From positions 1 to 64,000 of IMG/VR virus record IMGVR_UViG_3300036799_000108: a DNA stretch of 64,000 nucleotides; one strand, 5' to 3'. Source of the stretch: a virus. A model generated the notes under the pieces. That model did no database searches, had not been told where the DNA came from, and saw only the letters and a program-made list of their open reading frames with translations. Positions 5,849 to 13,791 of this stretch are shown piece after piece. Position numbers and translations under genes: made by a program. The stretch's first letter is position 1. Every line of letters starts with the position of its first letter.

Positions 5849-6940
5849 ATGGCAACCCAAAAGCGCAAACGAGCGCAAGCACTGAATGCTGTCGTGCCTG
5901 CGAAGCAGCAGGCTAACGGCGGCGGCGATAAGCCTGAACCCAAGGTCGAACTGATGGCCATCCCTGCCGCTCTGTTGCTCGCGGCTGAGACCATCACGGC
6001 CAAGGCGCCGAAGGATCGGACTGACCTGCAAGGCGTCCTGCTGCACCAGAAAGACACTGGTGTCGCCAGGATCGTGGCGGCTGATGGCTTCCGCTACTTC
6101 ATCGGTTCGTTCGAGGCAAAGCCTGCACCCTCGTGGCTCAAGGGCGGCATCATGGTGTCGCGTGAAGCCCTGAAGGCGCGCGTCAACATGCTGGTGAAGG
6201 TGGCAGAGACGCAGATCGTTGTGCTGGCCTACGCCAAGGGCGCAAGCACCCTGACCATGATGGACGTGGGCAGGACGATGGAGTTCAAAGTCCCGGCCGC
6301 GGAGGTGAAGGAGCTGCCCGACTACGAGCAGAACATCCAGGTCAAGACCTTCGCTGACATGAACGACGAAGCTGGCGGGATAGCAGCCCGCCCTGAGTGG
6401 GAGCCGGTCGGTTTCAACTCGCGACACATGAAGGATGTGGGCGACATCGCCAGGATCCTCGAGGGTGGCATGGACAAGCGGCTTCGCGAGAAGAACGGCA
6501 TGACCATCCGGGTGTTCGACCAGGGCAACGTGAATGCGCCGCGCATCTTCGACTTCCAGGGCTGGGATGGCGCGATCCTGATTGTCGGCGCGATGGCTCT
6601 CCCAACGTCACAGTTGCCGCTGCTGACGGCCAAGGTGCTCGCGCCGGCGGTCAGAGGCACGGTGGCTGCGCTGAGAGCCCATGCCACGCGCTGGATCGAT
6701 GCGGCGGCGGAAGCCACGACGGAAGACCAGAAGGTCGCCTGTCTCGCCAAGGCCGAGGACTTCCAGCGGCGCGTGGCGGCTGTCCTCGAACGGGCACCGG
6801 AGAAGACGGCGATCGCCGGCCCCATCGCGGGCACGGACAAGCTGGAAGCCCCGGATGAGCCACTGACAACGGGCGAGAAGTCGGCTGCGACGAAGCGGAA
6901 GCGTGCGGCCGCCAGGGCGGCGGCGGTGGTGCTGCACTGA
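5849..6940 (+). CDS. Sliding-clamp-like protein (putative)
   Basis: A 363-residue soluble protein. Residues about 60-85 (DLQGVLLHQKDTGVARIVAA then DGFRYF) resemble the first-domain pattern of bacterial beta clamps, where a GV.L sequence is followed by ATDGHRL. Residues about 190-250 (FNSRHMKDVGDIARIL, later RVFDQGNVNAPRIF) resemble the last clamp domain. The C-terminal 100 residues are helical and basic and are not part of a clamp. If correct it would tether a polymerase, but no polymerase gene lies in this window, so a host polymerase would be the partner. The similarity is by eye and weak. Confidence 0.55.
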   Translation: MATQKRKRAQALNAVVPAKQQANGGGDKPEPKVELMAIPAALLLAAETITAKAPKDRTDLQGVLLHQKDTGVARIVAADGFRYFIGSFEAKPAPSWLKGGIMVSREALKARVNMLVKVAETQIVVLAYAKGASTLTMMDVGRTMEFKVPAAEVKELPDYEQNIQVKTFADMNDEAGGIAARPEWEPVGFNSRHMKDVGDIARILEGGMDKRLREKNGMTIRVFDQGNVNAPRIFDFQGWDGAILIVGAMALPTSQLPLLTAKVLAPAVRGTVAALRAHATRWIDAAAEATTEDQKVACLAKAEDFQRRVAAVLERAPEKTAIAGPIAGTDKLEAPDEPLTTGEKSAATKRKRAAARAAAVVLH

Positions 6941-6945
6941 GCGGA

Positions 6946-7063
6946 GCGGCCTGGCGTGGTCTGGGGAGTAGCCAGACCACGCCTGCCGCCAGCTTGCGCC
7001 AGCGCGTCACGGTGCAAAGCGCGACGGTCCTACACGGACAGTGCATTATAGGGCGTAAAGCCC
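6946..7063 (+). promoter_or_regulatory. Structured leader E (four hairpins)
   Basis: Hairpin 1 (6946-6989) pairs GCGGC and then GGCGTGGTCTGG with their complements, 17 bp in total, with CT opposite T as an internal bulge. Next are TTGCGCC/GGTGCAA (6994-7017), GTCC/GGAC (7027-7039) and GGGC/GCCC (7051-7063). It lacks the AGAA linker and the AATCCC-type loop, so it is a relative in layout only. The DUF5131 gene starts at 7075. Confidence 0.55.
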
Positions 7064-7074
7064 GAGAGGGGACC

Positions 7075-7959
7075 ATGACCGTTATCGGAACGGGTATCTC
7101 GTGGACGAACAGCACCTGGGGCCTGGCGGTTGGCTGCCACAAGGTCTCGGACGGATGTAAAAACTGCTACGCCGAGGGACTGGTTAACCGTCTCAGCAGC
7201 TTCGGCCAGCGGTTCGATGAGGTGAAGCTGAAGCTCGATCGGCTTGATCACGTCAGGAAGTTTCGACCTATCGTCGGGCCTGACGGACTGTTACCGCACA
7301 TGGTCTTCGTGAATTCCATGTCCGATTTCTGGCACGATGCGATACCGGAAGAAGCCATCTCGCAGATCCTGGACGTGATGGAGGCTCATCCCTTCGTTGT
7401 GTTCCAGATCCTCACGAAACGCCCAATCCGGGCACGGCGCATCCTGACCGCGCGCTACGGTGGCAAGGGCATACCGCGTCACATCTGGATCGGCGTCAGC
7501 ACAGAGGACAACCGGGTCGCGAAGCGGCTCGACATCATGCGGACGATCAAGGAGCGGTGCGGCGGCGGGACGTTCTTCGTGTCGGTGGAACCCATCATCG
7601 GACCAACGAACGAACTGGACTTTGCCGGGATGGATTGGGTGATCACTGGCGGCGAGAGCGGTCCCGGTGCACGACGAATGGAACGGCAATGGCTGATAGA
7701 TGCCGTCCACAGGTCGCAATGGCATCGCGCGGCGCTGTGGCACAAGCAATCCGGCACAGTGCCGAGCCATCCCAACATCGACCGGGCGCCCACTCGGCTC
7801 AAGCCCGGCGACAGGTTCCGCTGGCTCCGCGACAACGGCTGGGAAGTGCTGCCGCACGAGAAAGGCGGCGCCACGATCGATCGGCAGACCTACCGCGAAC
7901 TGCCTCGCGCCTACCACGAGATCAAGGAGGCGATGAACGCAAACCTGTTAAGTGCCTAA
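7075..7959 (+). CDS. DUF5131 (phage Gp37/Gp68) family protein
   Basis: A 294-residue protein that matches the DUF5131 pattern: ISWTNSTWGLAVGCHKVSDG near the start, three cysteines (GCHKVSDGCKNCYAE), FVNSMSDFWH around residue 77, a LTKRP segment and WVITGGESGPGARRM around residue 190. Members resemble radical-SAM-like proteins and are frequent in phages and mobile islands; their reaction is unknown to me. The ATG at 7075 has GAGAGGGG upstream. The upstream in-frame extension covers leader E and is rejected. Confidence 0.85.
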   Translation: MTVIGTGISWTNSTWGLAVGCHKVSDGCKNCYAEGLVNRLSSFGQRFDEVKLKLDRLDHVRKFRPIVGPDGLLPHMVFVNSMSDFWHDAIPEEAISQILDVMEAHPFVVFQILTKRPIRARRILTARYGGKGIPRHIWIGVSTEDNRVAKRLDIMRTIKERCGGGTFFVSVEPIIGPTNELDFAGMDWVITGGESGPGARRMERQWLIDAVHRSQWHRAALWHKQSGTVPSHPNIDRAPTRLKPGDRFRWLRDNGWEVLPHEKGGATIDRQTYRELPRAYHEIKEAMNANLLSA

Positions 7960-7989
7960 TCGACTGAATGTGCAAAGGAGTAACCGGAT

Positions 7990-8334
7990 ATGACTACGCC
8001 ACGTTTGCTTATGGCCGCTGTGGCCATGAGCGTTGCCCTCACGGCATGCGGGAGATCATCCTCGCAGTATCAGACAACAACCTACAGCCCGTCATTGCCA
8101 CCACGACCGGCTGGATGCCCTGACGCGGCTTACGAGGAACAACTGCTGCGCACGACCGGCCATCTGTGCCCCGAAACCGAGCGGCTGAACCAAGCGATAC
8201 AGAGCAATCAGCAAGAGATCTACGACCTCGATGTCCAGCAGTATGGCCGGAAGGCTGTCCTCGAGTGTCGTTCGCGCATGTCGTGGCGCGCGCCGACCTA
8301 CCCCTACTGCCTCGAAGCTAACCGGGGGCGATGA
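7990..8334 (+). CDS. Small lipoprotein
   Basis: A 114-residue protein with a type II signal peptide: basic start, hydrophobic core (LLMAAVAMSVALTAC) and lipobox ALTAC with the cysteine at about residue 20. The mature part is polar with scattered cysteines and ends CRSRMSWRAPTYPYCLEANR. It would be anchored in the outer or inner membrane. With the coiled-coil/TM protein encoded next it could form a lysis or envelope-associated pair, but no spanin signature is clear. An AAAGGAG site precedes the start. Confidence 0.75.
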   Translation: MTTPRLLMAAVAMSVALTACGRSSSQYQTTTYSPSLPPRPAGCPDAAYEEQLLRTTGHLCPETERLNQAIQSNQQEIYDLDVQQYGRKAVLECRSRMSWRAPTYPYCLEANRGR

Positions 8335-8597
8335 AAATGGCAGACGTCCCGGAATGGGAGCCGCGCGTGCGAGTGCTCGAGGAGATCGCGGCGGCAACCA
8401 AGGACGCACTTAATCGCATCGATGCGCGGTTCGAGCACCTGGATGGCAAGATGACGGCCGGGTTCGATCGCCTGGACGGCAAGATCACACGCCTGGATGA
8501 GAAGCGCGAGCGAGACTTCCGAGTGCTGTTCGGCGCCATCATCGTGACCACGATTGGACTGGCCGCCCTGATCGCCCGCACGCAACACTGGATCTGA
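8331..8597 (+). CDS. Coiled-coil protein with C-terminal membrane segment
   Basis: An 88-residue protein with heptad-like repeats (RFEHLDGKMTAGFDRLDGKI, then TRLDEKRERD) followed by one transmembrane segment (VLFGAIIVTTIGLAALIA) and a very short tail. The form is that of a tail-anchored membrane protein with an extended cytoplasmic coil. Phage proteins of this shape include holin accessories and superinfection-exclusion proteins; which applies is unknown. Its start overlaps the lipoprotein stop by four bases, so the two are coupled. Confidence 0.75.
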   Translation: MKMADVPEWEPRVRVLEEIAAATKDALNRIDARFEHLDGKMTAGFDRLDGKITRLDEKRERDFRVLFGAIIVTTIGLAALIARTQHWI

Positions 8598-8611
8598 CGA
8601 GGGAGTGACAG

Positions 8612-8914
8612 GTGGACGAAGAATTAGAACGCAGGTTCGACGCGATGATGCGTCGGATCAACGACAACCACGAGAGGTTGCTACTCAGATTGCGCGATAG
8701 GCAACCTGATGTGCGCTCAGTGTTGGACTGGGACTGTCTCCACTTCGCTGCGAGGTGGAACGACGTCGCGCGCCAACAGGGATGGGACCATGCCCAGCAA
8801 GTGATGGCGCTGCTGTCCATCATCTGCGCGAGGACCGCGGAAGGGGACGAAAACCTCATGCTCCACGTGGTCGCGATAGGTGAGCTGATGACGCCCCCTG
8901 ATCTGGGGGCTTAA
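8612..8914 (+). CDS. Hypothetical helical protein, 100 aa
   Basis: Starts at GTG 8612 with GAGGGAG seven bases upstream. The protein is mainly helical with an N-terminal charged coil (ELERRFDAMMRRINDNHERL) and a C-terminal hydrophobic helix (HAQQVMALLSIICARTA). No family recognised. Its last codons overlap a strong hairpin (8893-8910). Confidence 0.65.
   Translation: MDEELERRFDAMMRRINDNHERLLLRLRDRQPDVRSVLDWDCLHFAARWNDVARQQGWDHAQQVMALLSIICARTAEGDENLMLHVVAIGELMTPPDLGA
8893..8913 (+). terminator. Hairpin at end of gene, possible terminator
   Basis: GCCCCC (8893-8898) and GGGGGC (8905-8910) form a perfect 6-bp stem around TGATCT, followed by TTAAAG. The T tract is short, so termination may be partial. 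It overlaps the 3' end of the upstream coding region. Confidence 0.4.
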
Positions 8915-8920
8915 AGCACG

Positions 8921-8947
8921 ACCGCGCCGGGCGGTTTCCCGGTATGT
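8921..8947 (+). promoter_or_regulatory. Reduced leader G
   Basis: CG-CCGGG (8925-8931) and CCCGG-TATG (8938-8945) keep the hairpin 1 foot of leaders C and D (bulged CG before CCGGG, TAT after the 3' strand) with a minimal 6-nt loop. Hairpins 2 and 3 are missing and the sequence passes directly into GTGCAAAGGAGTAG, a ribosome binding segment also found at 7971 and, slightly altered, at 9789. Confidence 0.4.
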
Positions 8948-8962
8948 GCAAAGGAGTAGACG

Positions 8963-9736
8963 ATGAGAAAGACGACAAGACGGAAAGGGATCGGTGGTCC
9001 CTTCAAGGGACGCGCGCCCAAGGTCGTTGAGACCAAGGCGGTCGAGACGCCAGATGAGCCGCTGCCGGAGACCAAGGAAGCGGTGATCGAGGCAATGGCC
9101 AAGCTGTGCGACGAGGTTGACGTGCAGATGGCCGCTGAAGTCACCGGCGAGAAGCGCATCGAGCGCAGCTTCAAGCGCTTCTGGCAGCAGACACAACCCT
9201 GGCGCGGCTACCACGACCGGCGCGACAAGCTGACCGACAGGCTCCGCGATCTGCTGGACGATGAGACCAATCTGGACGACTACCTCCGCAACCAGCTCGC
9301 AGACCAGAGGATCGTGCCGAGCTTCGCGCGGCCAAGCTTCTTCGTGATCTGGATCGACTTCATCCCGGTCGGCTGTTCGTGGGAAGGCTTCATCGCGCCC
9401 GATGCCAAGGTGTGGGCCATTGATCCCGACAGGCCGTGGATCAACCCGGAGGGTATGCGCTGGGTGGACGACCAGATCGGTGATCGGGACCTGAACGTCG
9501 AAGATGTGTTCAGGAACGAGATCACCGGCTGGACGACCCACCTCAGCTACGCGACGAGAGGCAAGAAGCCGGCTACGCCATCATTCCAGCCGGTCAGCTT
9601 GACGCCACAAGGCAGACAGCAGGCTGGAGCGATGCTTGAGGGGATGCCGTGGTTGCGGCCGATCCTGCAGCGTGGACCGGTTAATGCTATCCGCATGCCA
9701 CCACACATCAAGTCAGTGCAGTTGGCGCTGGCCTGA
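8963..9736 (+). CDS. Hypothetical protein, 257 aa
   Basis: Basic N-terminus (MRKTTRRKGIGGPFKGRAPK), a helical charged middle and an aromatic C-terminal half (FFVIWIDFIPVGCSWEGFIA, WAIDPDRPW). I recognise no family or catalytic motif. It has a good ribosome binding site (AAAGGAG) and is followed by a strong terminator at 9743, so it ends a transcription unit. Confidence 0.7.
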   Translation: MRKTTRRKGIGGPFKGRAPKVVETKAVETPDEPLPETKEAVIEAMAKLCDEVDVQMAAEVTGEKRIERSFKRFWQQTQPWRGYHDRRDKLTDRLRDLLDDETNLDDYLRNQLADQRIVPSFARPSFFVIWIDFIPVGCSWEGFIAPDAKVWAIDPDRPWINPEGMRWVDDQIGDRDLNVEDVFRNEITGWTTHLSYATRGKKPATPSFQPVSLTPQGRQQAGAMLEGMPWLRPILQRGPVNAIRMPPHIKSVQLALA

Positions 9737-9742
9737 TCGTTC

Positions 9743-9787
9743 CGCTGGACCTGTCTAAACCGACTTAGACAGGTCCAGCGTCTTTCT
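9743..9787 (+). terminator. Rho-independent terminator
   Basis: CGCTGGACCTGTCTAA and its exact complement TTAGACAGGTCCAGCG form a 16-bp perfect stem around ACCGAC, followed by TCTTTCT. It stands seven bases after the stop of the preceding gene. The same stem read on the minus strand is not followed by T residues, so it acts rightward. Confidence 0.75.
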
Positions 9788-9809
9788 CGTGCAAGGAGTG
9801 AGCAAAACC

Positions 9810-10122
9810 ATGCGTAAGATCATCGAAGGCAAGACCTACAATACCGAGACCGCCGACTATGTGTGCGACGTATCCGGCCCCGATAAGGACCGGAGCCACT
9901 GGGGCTAACGACACTGGGCTTTACCGCTCTGCCAAGGGACAGTTCTTCATCTCCGGCCACGGCGGCCCGCGATCAACGTGGGGGGTATCGACGGGGCAAA
10001 ATAGCTGGAGCGGCGGCGAGGGGCTCAGAGTGGTTGAGACTGACGAGGCGCGCGCGATGTGCGAGCGGCACGCCAAGCCCGAGACTTACCGGAAGTTCTT
10101 TGGCGAGCCAGAGGAAGGCTGA
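9810..10122 (+). pseudogene. Frameshifted small phage protein (KxYDTETA-like family)
   Basis: From ATG 9810 the frame begins MRKIIEGKTYNTETADYVC and stops at 9908. The frame shifted by +1 continues GANDTGLYRSAKGQFFISGH and ends at 10122 with an alanine- and glutamate-rich helix (VETDEARAMCERHAKPETY). The two halves together match a family of small proteins seen in phages and Gram-positive elements (GKxYDTETA, then LYRTKKGxFFxxGEGG). A run of four G at about 9900-9903 is the likely place: removing one G restores a single frame. It may be a real mutation, an assembly error or +1 recoding. Confidence 0.65.
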
Positions 10123-10132
10123 CCTAGCGCGA

Positions 10133-10774
10133 CTACCCCTCGTCCTGCTTCGGCACCGTTTCGCCCAGCAGGACGAGGCCCATGTAGGTCACGCGCGATC
10201 CCTTATCGCCATCGGCCTGCCAGCGGCGTTCGATGCTGGCATGCATGATCTCGCAGATCCGGCGCAATGCGCGCTCGATGATGTCGTTGCGCGCCGCACC
10301 CATGCCCGGCATGTGGTGTTTGATGCGCGCCAGCTTCGCCAGCGCCTTGCTGGTGCCGCCCATGTTCATCTTCAGCCCTGTGCCCTCGGTGATCACGAGG
10401 CCCATCCGATCGCCCGGGGCGAGTGGCCGCCGCACGGCGATGAGGTAGAGCTGTTCCCACGGGCTGCCCCAGTGATCGCAGTCGAAGATGGTGAACTGAC
10501 TGAGATCGATCGCGCGCAGCACTCGTCGGTTGTCGGCAACGTAGGCTGCGCGATCATCGTGCGGATAGAACTGCTTGTCGCAGCCAATGTAGCCGGCGGC
10601 CTGGTGCCACACGGCACGATACATCGCGCCCTCACCCGCGAAGCAATCGAACACCCGAGCATTCTCGGCGCCGATCGCGCCCAGCACCATCTCGCGGATG
10701 CGGGCTTTCGCGTTCTCCGCGGCCTTGCTGTTATCGCGCTTGCCGTAGCGCAGGAGATCCTGGCTGATGTCCAC
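10133..10774 (-). CDS. Methyltransferase-like protein with Trm1-like motif IV
   Basis: A 213-residue protein with the glycine-rich motif I of class I methyltransferases (VFDCFAGEGAMYRA at about residues 40-53) and an acidic residue at the end of the second strand (GCDKQF). The position of motif IV reads DCDHWGSPW instead of the DPPY of amino-methylating DNA enzymes; it is closer to the DPFGSP of Trm1-type tRNA methyltransferases. The substrate is therefore open. It is the last gene of the leftward operon, one base downstream of the HAD gene, and converges on the gene ending at 10122. Confidence 0.65.
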   Translation of the reverse strand: MDISQDLLRYGKRDNSKAAENAKARIREMVLGAIGAENARVFDCFAGEGAMYRAVWHQAAGYIGCDKQFYPHDDRAAYVADNRRVLRAIDLSQFTIFDCDHWGSPWEQLYLIAVRRPLAPGDRMGLVITEGTGLKMNMGGTSKALAKLARIKHHMPGMGAARNDIIERALRRICEIMHASIERRWQADGDKGSRVTYMGLVLLGETVPKQDEG

Positions 10775-10775
10775 G

Positions 10776-11189
10776 TCAGTCCCTCGCCCTGGCGTTCCAG
10801 GGCTTGAACGCGCGCATCGCTTCTGGCGTCAGCAACGGGTTGTCCCAGCTTCCATCGAACCGGACACAGCGATCGTCGATGGTCAACCATGCGGCAGGCT
10901 TCTTGTCGGCGAAGCTGAACGTCAGCGGCTCGGTCGGATGGCGCTGGCCACCGCCCTTGATCCAGGCATTGCGTTGCTCATGCAGCCAGAGCGTCATCGC
11001 GACGATGCCGGCTTCGTCTTTCGAGCGCGACGAATAGATCACCAGTTCAAAATCGTGGCGCACGCGCTCGACCCACTCGAAGAAGCCCCGCACCACATCG
11101 CCGTAAATGGTGCCGTCCTGCCAGCCCTTTTCGTATGAGTGGATAACCCCATCGAAGTCGATGCAGATGGTGGGTTTGAACTCAGCCAT
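10776..11189 (-). CDS. HAD-superfamily phosphatase-like protein
   Basis: A 137-residue protein with the four HAD motifs in order: DFDGV (residues 11-15, nucleophile Asp and acid Asp), a serine in VIYSSRS, a lysine in DKKPAAW and the final acidic pair in LTIDDR. The cap is absent, as in small phage HAD proteins that act on phosphorylated ends or nucleotides. It overlaps the upstream gene by eight bases and is followed directly by the methyltransferase-like gene, suggesting a joint role. Confidence 0.75.
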   Translation of the reverse strand: MAEFKPTICIDFDGVIHSYEKGWQDGTIYGDVVRGFFEWVERVRHDFELVIYSSRSKDEAGIVAMTLWLHEQRNAWIKGGGQRHPTEPLTFSFADKKPAAWLTIDDRCVRFDGSWDNPLLTPEAMRAFKPWNARARD

Positions 11190-11775
11190 CGCTCATCCCT
11201 GCGGCGTTGAGGATTGCTTGCGCCGCGATGCGTTCTGCCATACTCGGCGCCTGCTTGGGCAGCACCTCGACCACCGCACCGCCAACAACATCCCAGCCGC
11301 CATGGTCGTCGCGGTATGGCTTCAGCCCCGACGGCTTTCCATCAGCGCGACGATCGATCTCCTTGGTGTCGGAAATGATCTGCCGCTCGCCGGCATCGTC
11401 GTAATAAGCGATGTGGACGGACACCACCTCGCGGCGATCCTCCGCATCTCTCGGCCGCACGGCGTCCACCCTGGCGTGGAATTCGGCTTGGCTCTCGCTG
11501 CTGGCTTGCATGACATGCCGGACCCAGGCCTCGCCAACGTAGACCACCGCGATTGCCTCGTGCGCGACGGCATAGACGCGCACCATGTCGAGGTAGGCGG
11601 CCTTTTCCGCGTCATCACTCCAGGGCGTCGGGATAGCGTGTATCGCGTCCTTGGTGTGCACGATGTACATCGCGTTGACGCTGCCCTGCTTGACCAGCGT
11701 CTTTTCCGCGAATTGCATGTCGAACCTGAGTTGCTTGGCCCAGTCGCCGCCGGCCGTCTTCGGTCTGGCTACCAT
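11182..11775 (-). CDS. Hypothetical protein, 197 aa
   Basis: A soluble alpha/beta protein without a recognised family. The middle ([40 protein letters not shown]) could be a compact sheet flanked by helices, followed by [23 protein letters not shown] 11775 overlaps the preceding ParB-like stop; the GTG three bases earlier is less likely. It lies between the ParB-like and HAD genes in a coupled string. Confidence 0.65.
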   Translation of the reverse strand: MVARPKTAGGDWAKQLRFDMQFAEKTLVKQGSVNAMYIVHTKDAIHAIPTPWSDDAEKAAYLDMVRVYAVAHEAIAVVYVGEAWVRHVMQASSESQAEFHARVDAVRPRDAEDRREVVSVHIAYYDDAGERQIISDTKEIDRRADGKPSGLKPYRDDHGGWDVVGGAVVEVLPKQAPSMAERIAAQAILNAAGMSDG

Positions 11776-12371
11776 CACGTATCCTCCACGGTGCCAACCT
11801 CGATCGTCACACTAGGGAACTCTCCCAGCAATGTCTTCATCCGCTGCAGCGCCTCGGCCTGCATCGAGAGCGGCCCGCGCACCCCGATCCAGAAGTCATC
11901 GGTCACGGTCGAAGTCTCGATCTCATACACGTCGAGGTCTTTGATCTCGGAAGCATCCAGCAGCTTGTTCGCTTCCTCGACCGAGTAGCCGGTCGCCAGC
12001 CAGTCGCCTTCCTGGATGTCGCTGAGCAGATCGGCAACCCGTCGGTGATCCAACTCCGACAGTGCGGCGAGCCGGTCGTCGGACAGCATGATCCGGTCGG
12101 CATCCTTCTGATCGATGTCGAGGAACACCACCCCGATTTCCGACCAGCCAAGCCGCCGCGCAGCGGTGTGCACGCCATGCCCGGCGATCAGCATGGAATT
12201 CGCCTTGCGTGCCAGCAGCGGCCGCGTCTGACCGTCGCGGCGCAGTGCGGCCATCAGCCGGTTGATCTGGTCCTCGCTGTGCTTGTTCGGGTTGCGCGGG
12301 TTGGGCCGCAGTTCGAGGATCGGGATAACCTCGACCTGTGGCGGCGGACGCTCGGTCGGTTTACGCGCCAT
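11775..12371 (-). CDS. ParB/sulfiredoxin-fold protein
   Basis: The first 100 residues match the ParB N-terminal fold: IPILELRPNPRNPNKHSEDQ, then LMAALRRDGQTRPLLARKAN and IAGHGVHTAARRLGW where plasmid ParB has G-E-R-R. Phage versions of this domain usually stand next to methyltransferases or terminase genes rather than acting in partition; some hydrolyse CTP or cut DNA. The C-terminal half is not recognised. Position beside the HAD and methyltransferase-like genes suggests nucleic-acid processing. Confidence 0.75.
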   Translation of the reverse strand: MARKPTERPPPQVEVIPILELRPNPRNPNKHSEDQINRLMAALRRDGQTRPLLARKANSMLIAGHGVHTAARRLGWSEIGVVFLDIDQKDADRIMLSDDRLAALSELDHRRVADLLSDIQEGDWLATGYSVEEANKLLDASEIKDLDVYEIETSTVTDDFWIGVRGPLSMQAEALQRMKTLLGEFPSVTIEVGTVEDT

Positions 12372-12549
12372 CGGCGACCTCCGTTGCCCGCCCAGCTACC
12401 CACACAATGCCCTCGCGATATTCGCCATTGCTCTGACGGACGAAGTATCGCGAACCCCAGTTTATGACCTCGGCTGGTGGGCTGAACGGCGGCACCATGA
12501 CCTTGACCACGAACTCGCCGGTGCGCGTCAGCAACCTGGTTGGCGTCAT
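12361..12549 (-). CDS. Hypothetical protein, 62 aa
   Basis: A short beta-rich protein (FVVKVMVPPFSPPAEVINWG, SRYFVRQSNGEYREGIVWV) between two larger genes, overlapping the downstream gene by 11 bases and the upstream one by four. That packing and its protein-like sequence support it. Function unknown. Confidence 0.65.
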   Translation of the reverse strand: MTPTRLLTRTGEFVVKVMVPPFSPPAEVINWGSRYFVRQSNGEYREGIVWVAGRATEVADGA

Positions 12550-13424
12550 GCAGCACTCCCGTAGAAATGGTCAGCCAGCCGCGCCATGCCGCTGGAGATC
12601 AGCTCGGAGGCTGTGTGGGTGCCGACGCGCCACTGGTCGCTGTAGCCACGCACGGTGCCGCCCAGGCAGACCCACAGCACCGGAGGCCACCATTGCGCAC
12701 CGAGGATCGCTGACGCCTCACGCACCTTGCGGCAGGCCCGGATGTGCTGATCGGTGATCGGCTGGATCAGGAACCCGGAGACGGCGACGCTGCCCACTCG
12801 TCCGGCCCCGAGCGGCGGCGCGACCTGCTCGAGGTGGCGGCGCAGCTCGCCGGCGGCATCGACCTCCCGTGCACCGATGGATCCGGCGCGCTTGAGCACG
12901 TCGACCGGATCGACCCGGTAGGCCCGCCGCAGGCGGCGGTTCGGATTGCGCGGATCGACCGCCCGGTCGTCCACCTCAACGTCGAGATCGCGCAGCAGAC
13001 GGCCGTGCTTGTCGCGGCTGGCTCGGCGCCGCAGACCAGGTCCGAGGTCGGCAACTGTCTTTTCCTCGACCCCCCTCGTGCGGGCGCTAGGACGAGGCTG
13101 GATGGCCTTGGGCGGTCCGGCCGCTGTCTGACACCGGGGAGGCGCCTCGATGGCACCCTGCCCTAGGCCGGGCGGCGGCGTGTGGCCGTAGCGCCAGGGA
13201 TGGATCGTGGCATCCGCCGGAACCTGGCAGGCCGTCAGGCGGCCACAGTCGAGCCTGAAGCGGTCCGCCCTCGGGTCGCCGGCCGTCCGCAGCGTGACCA
13301 CACCGAGGATCCGATAGACCGTCTTGCCGCTGGCCGACGCCATCAGCTCGCCGGTCCGCGGCGGATCGCCGGTCAGGCGCCGGGCCCGGAGCGTTACGAC
13401 GGTTCGGATGGTCGTGGATGCCAT
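12546..13424 (-). CDS. Hypothetical protein, 292 aa, with possible DUF6456-like end
   Basis: The N-terminal half is basic and low in structure. From about residue 155 the sequence becomes ordered: LRRAYRVDPVDVLKRAGSIG, then AREVDAAGELRRHLEQV, and a C-terminal helical domain (AILGAQWWPPVLWVCLGGTV). The DVLKRAGSI...AAGELRR pattern recalls DUF6456-like alphaproteobacterial domains that have an HTH-like core, but the match is loose. A regulatory or replication role is a guess. Confidence 0.6.
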   Translation of the reverse strand: MASTTIRTVVTLRARRLTGDPPRTGELMASASGKTVYRILGVVTLRTAGDPRADRFRLDCGRLTACQVPADATIHPWRYGHTPPPGLGQGAIEAPPRCQTAAGPPKAIQPRPSARTRGVEEKTVADLGPGLRRRASRDKHGRLLRDLDVEVDDRAVDPRNPNRRLRRAYRVDPVDVLKRAGSIGAREVDAAGELRRHLEQVAPPLGAGRVGSVAVSGFLIQPITDQHIRACRKVREASAILGAQWWPPVLWVCLGGTVRGYSDQWRVGTHTASELISSGMARLADHFYGSAA

Positions 13425-13600
13425 AGCGCCTTCGCCTCGTTGACCACCAACAGGAGCGAACGCATCGCCTCCTGCGCCGCTTGCTTGGCCTGCTCATCGC
13501 GGATGTCTTCCGGCTTGGGAAGCAACCGGGCGAACGAATTCATCAGGGCGTCGCATCCCACGATCAGCTTGCGCACCATCTCCCGCTCGGCGTCTGTCAT
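13394..13600 (-). CDS. Hypothetical helical protein, 68 aa
   Basis: An all-helical small protein (EREMVRKLIVGCDALMNSFA, EQAKQAAQEAMRSLLLVVNE). It overlaps the next gene by 31 bases and the previous one by four. The pattern of hydrophobic positions suggests a helical hairpin or dimer. No family recognised. Confidence 0.65.
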   Translation of the reverse strand: MTDAEREMVRKLIVGCDALMNSFARLLPKPEDIRDEQAKQAAQEAMRSLLLVVNEAKALWHPRPSEPS

Positions 13601-13791
13601 GGCCGCAGCGTCTCAGTGCCGACGCGCACGCACTCGACCAGCACCATCGGTGGGTTGTGCAGCGACAGCACCTCGGCCCGCGCGTCGCGATGTCGCACGA
13701 AGTCGAGCACGCGGGCATACAAGAATTCCTGCTCGTCCCAGATCAGCAGGGTCGCGAAGGTCGATGCTTCACCGCGAATGTCCTCGGTCAT
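13597..13791 (-). CDS. Hypothetical protein, 64 aa
   Basis: A short protein with an acidic start and alternating hydrophobic strands (FATLLIWDEQEFLYARVLDF, PPMVLVECVRVGTE). It overlaps both neighbours by four bases (ATGA arrangement), which supports translation. Function unknown. Confidence 0.65.
   Translation of the reverse strand: MTEDIRGEASTFATLLIWDEQEFLYARVLDFVRHRDARAEVLSLHNPPMVLVECVRVGTETLRP

Noticed and set aside
5402-6427. 341-codon minus-strand frame
   Set aside because: It covers several coupled + genes and leader D in antisense and has no protein-like pattern.
10034-12000. Long + frames opposite the leftward early operon
   Set aside because: Shadows of the methyltransferase, HAD and ParB-like genes in GC-rich DNA.
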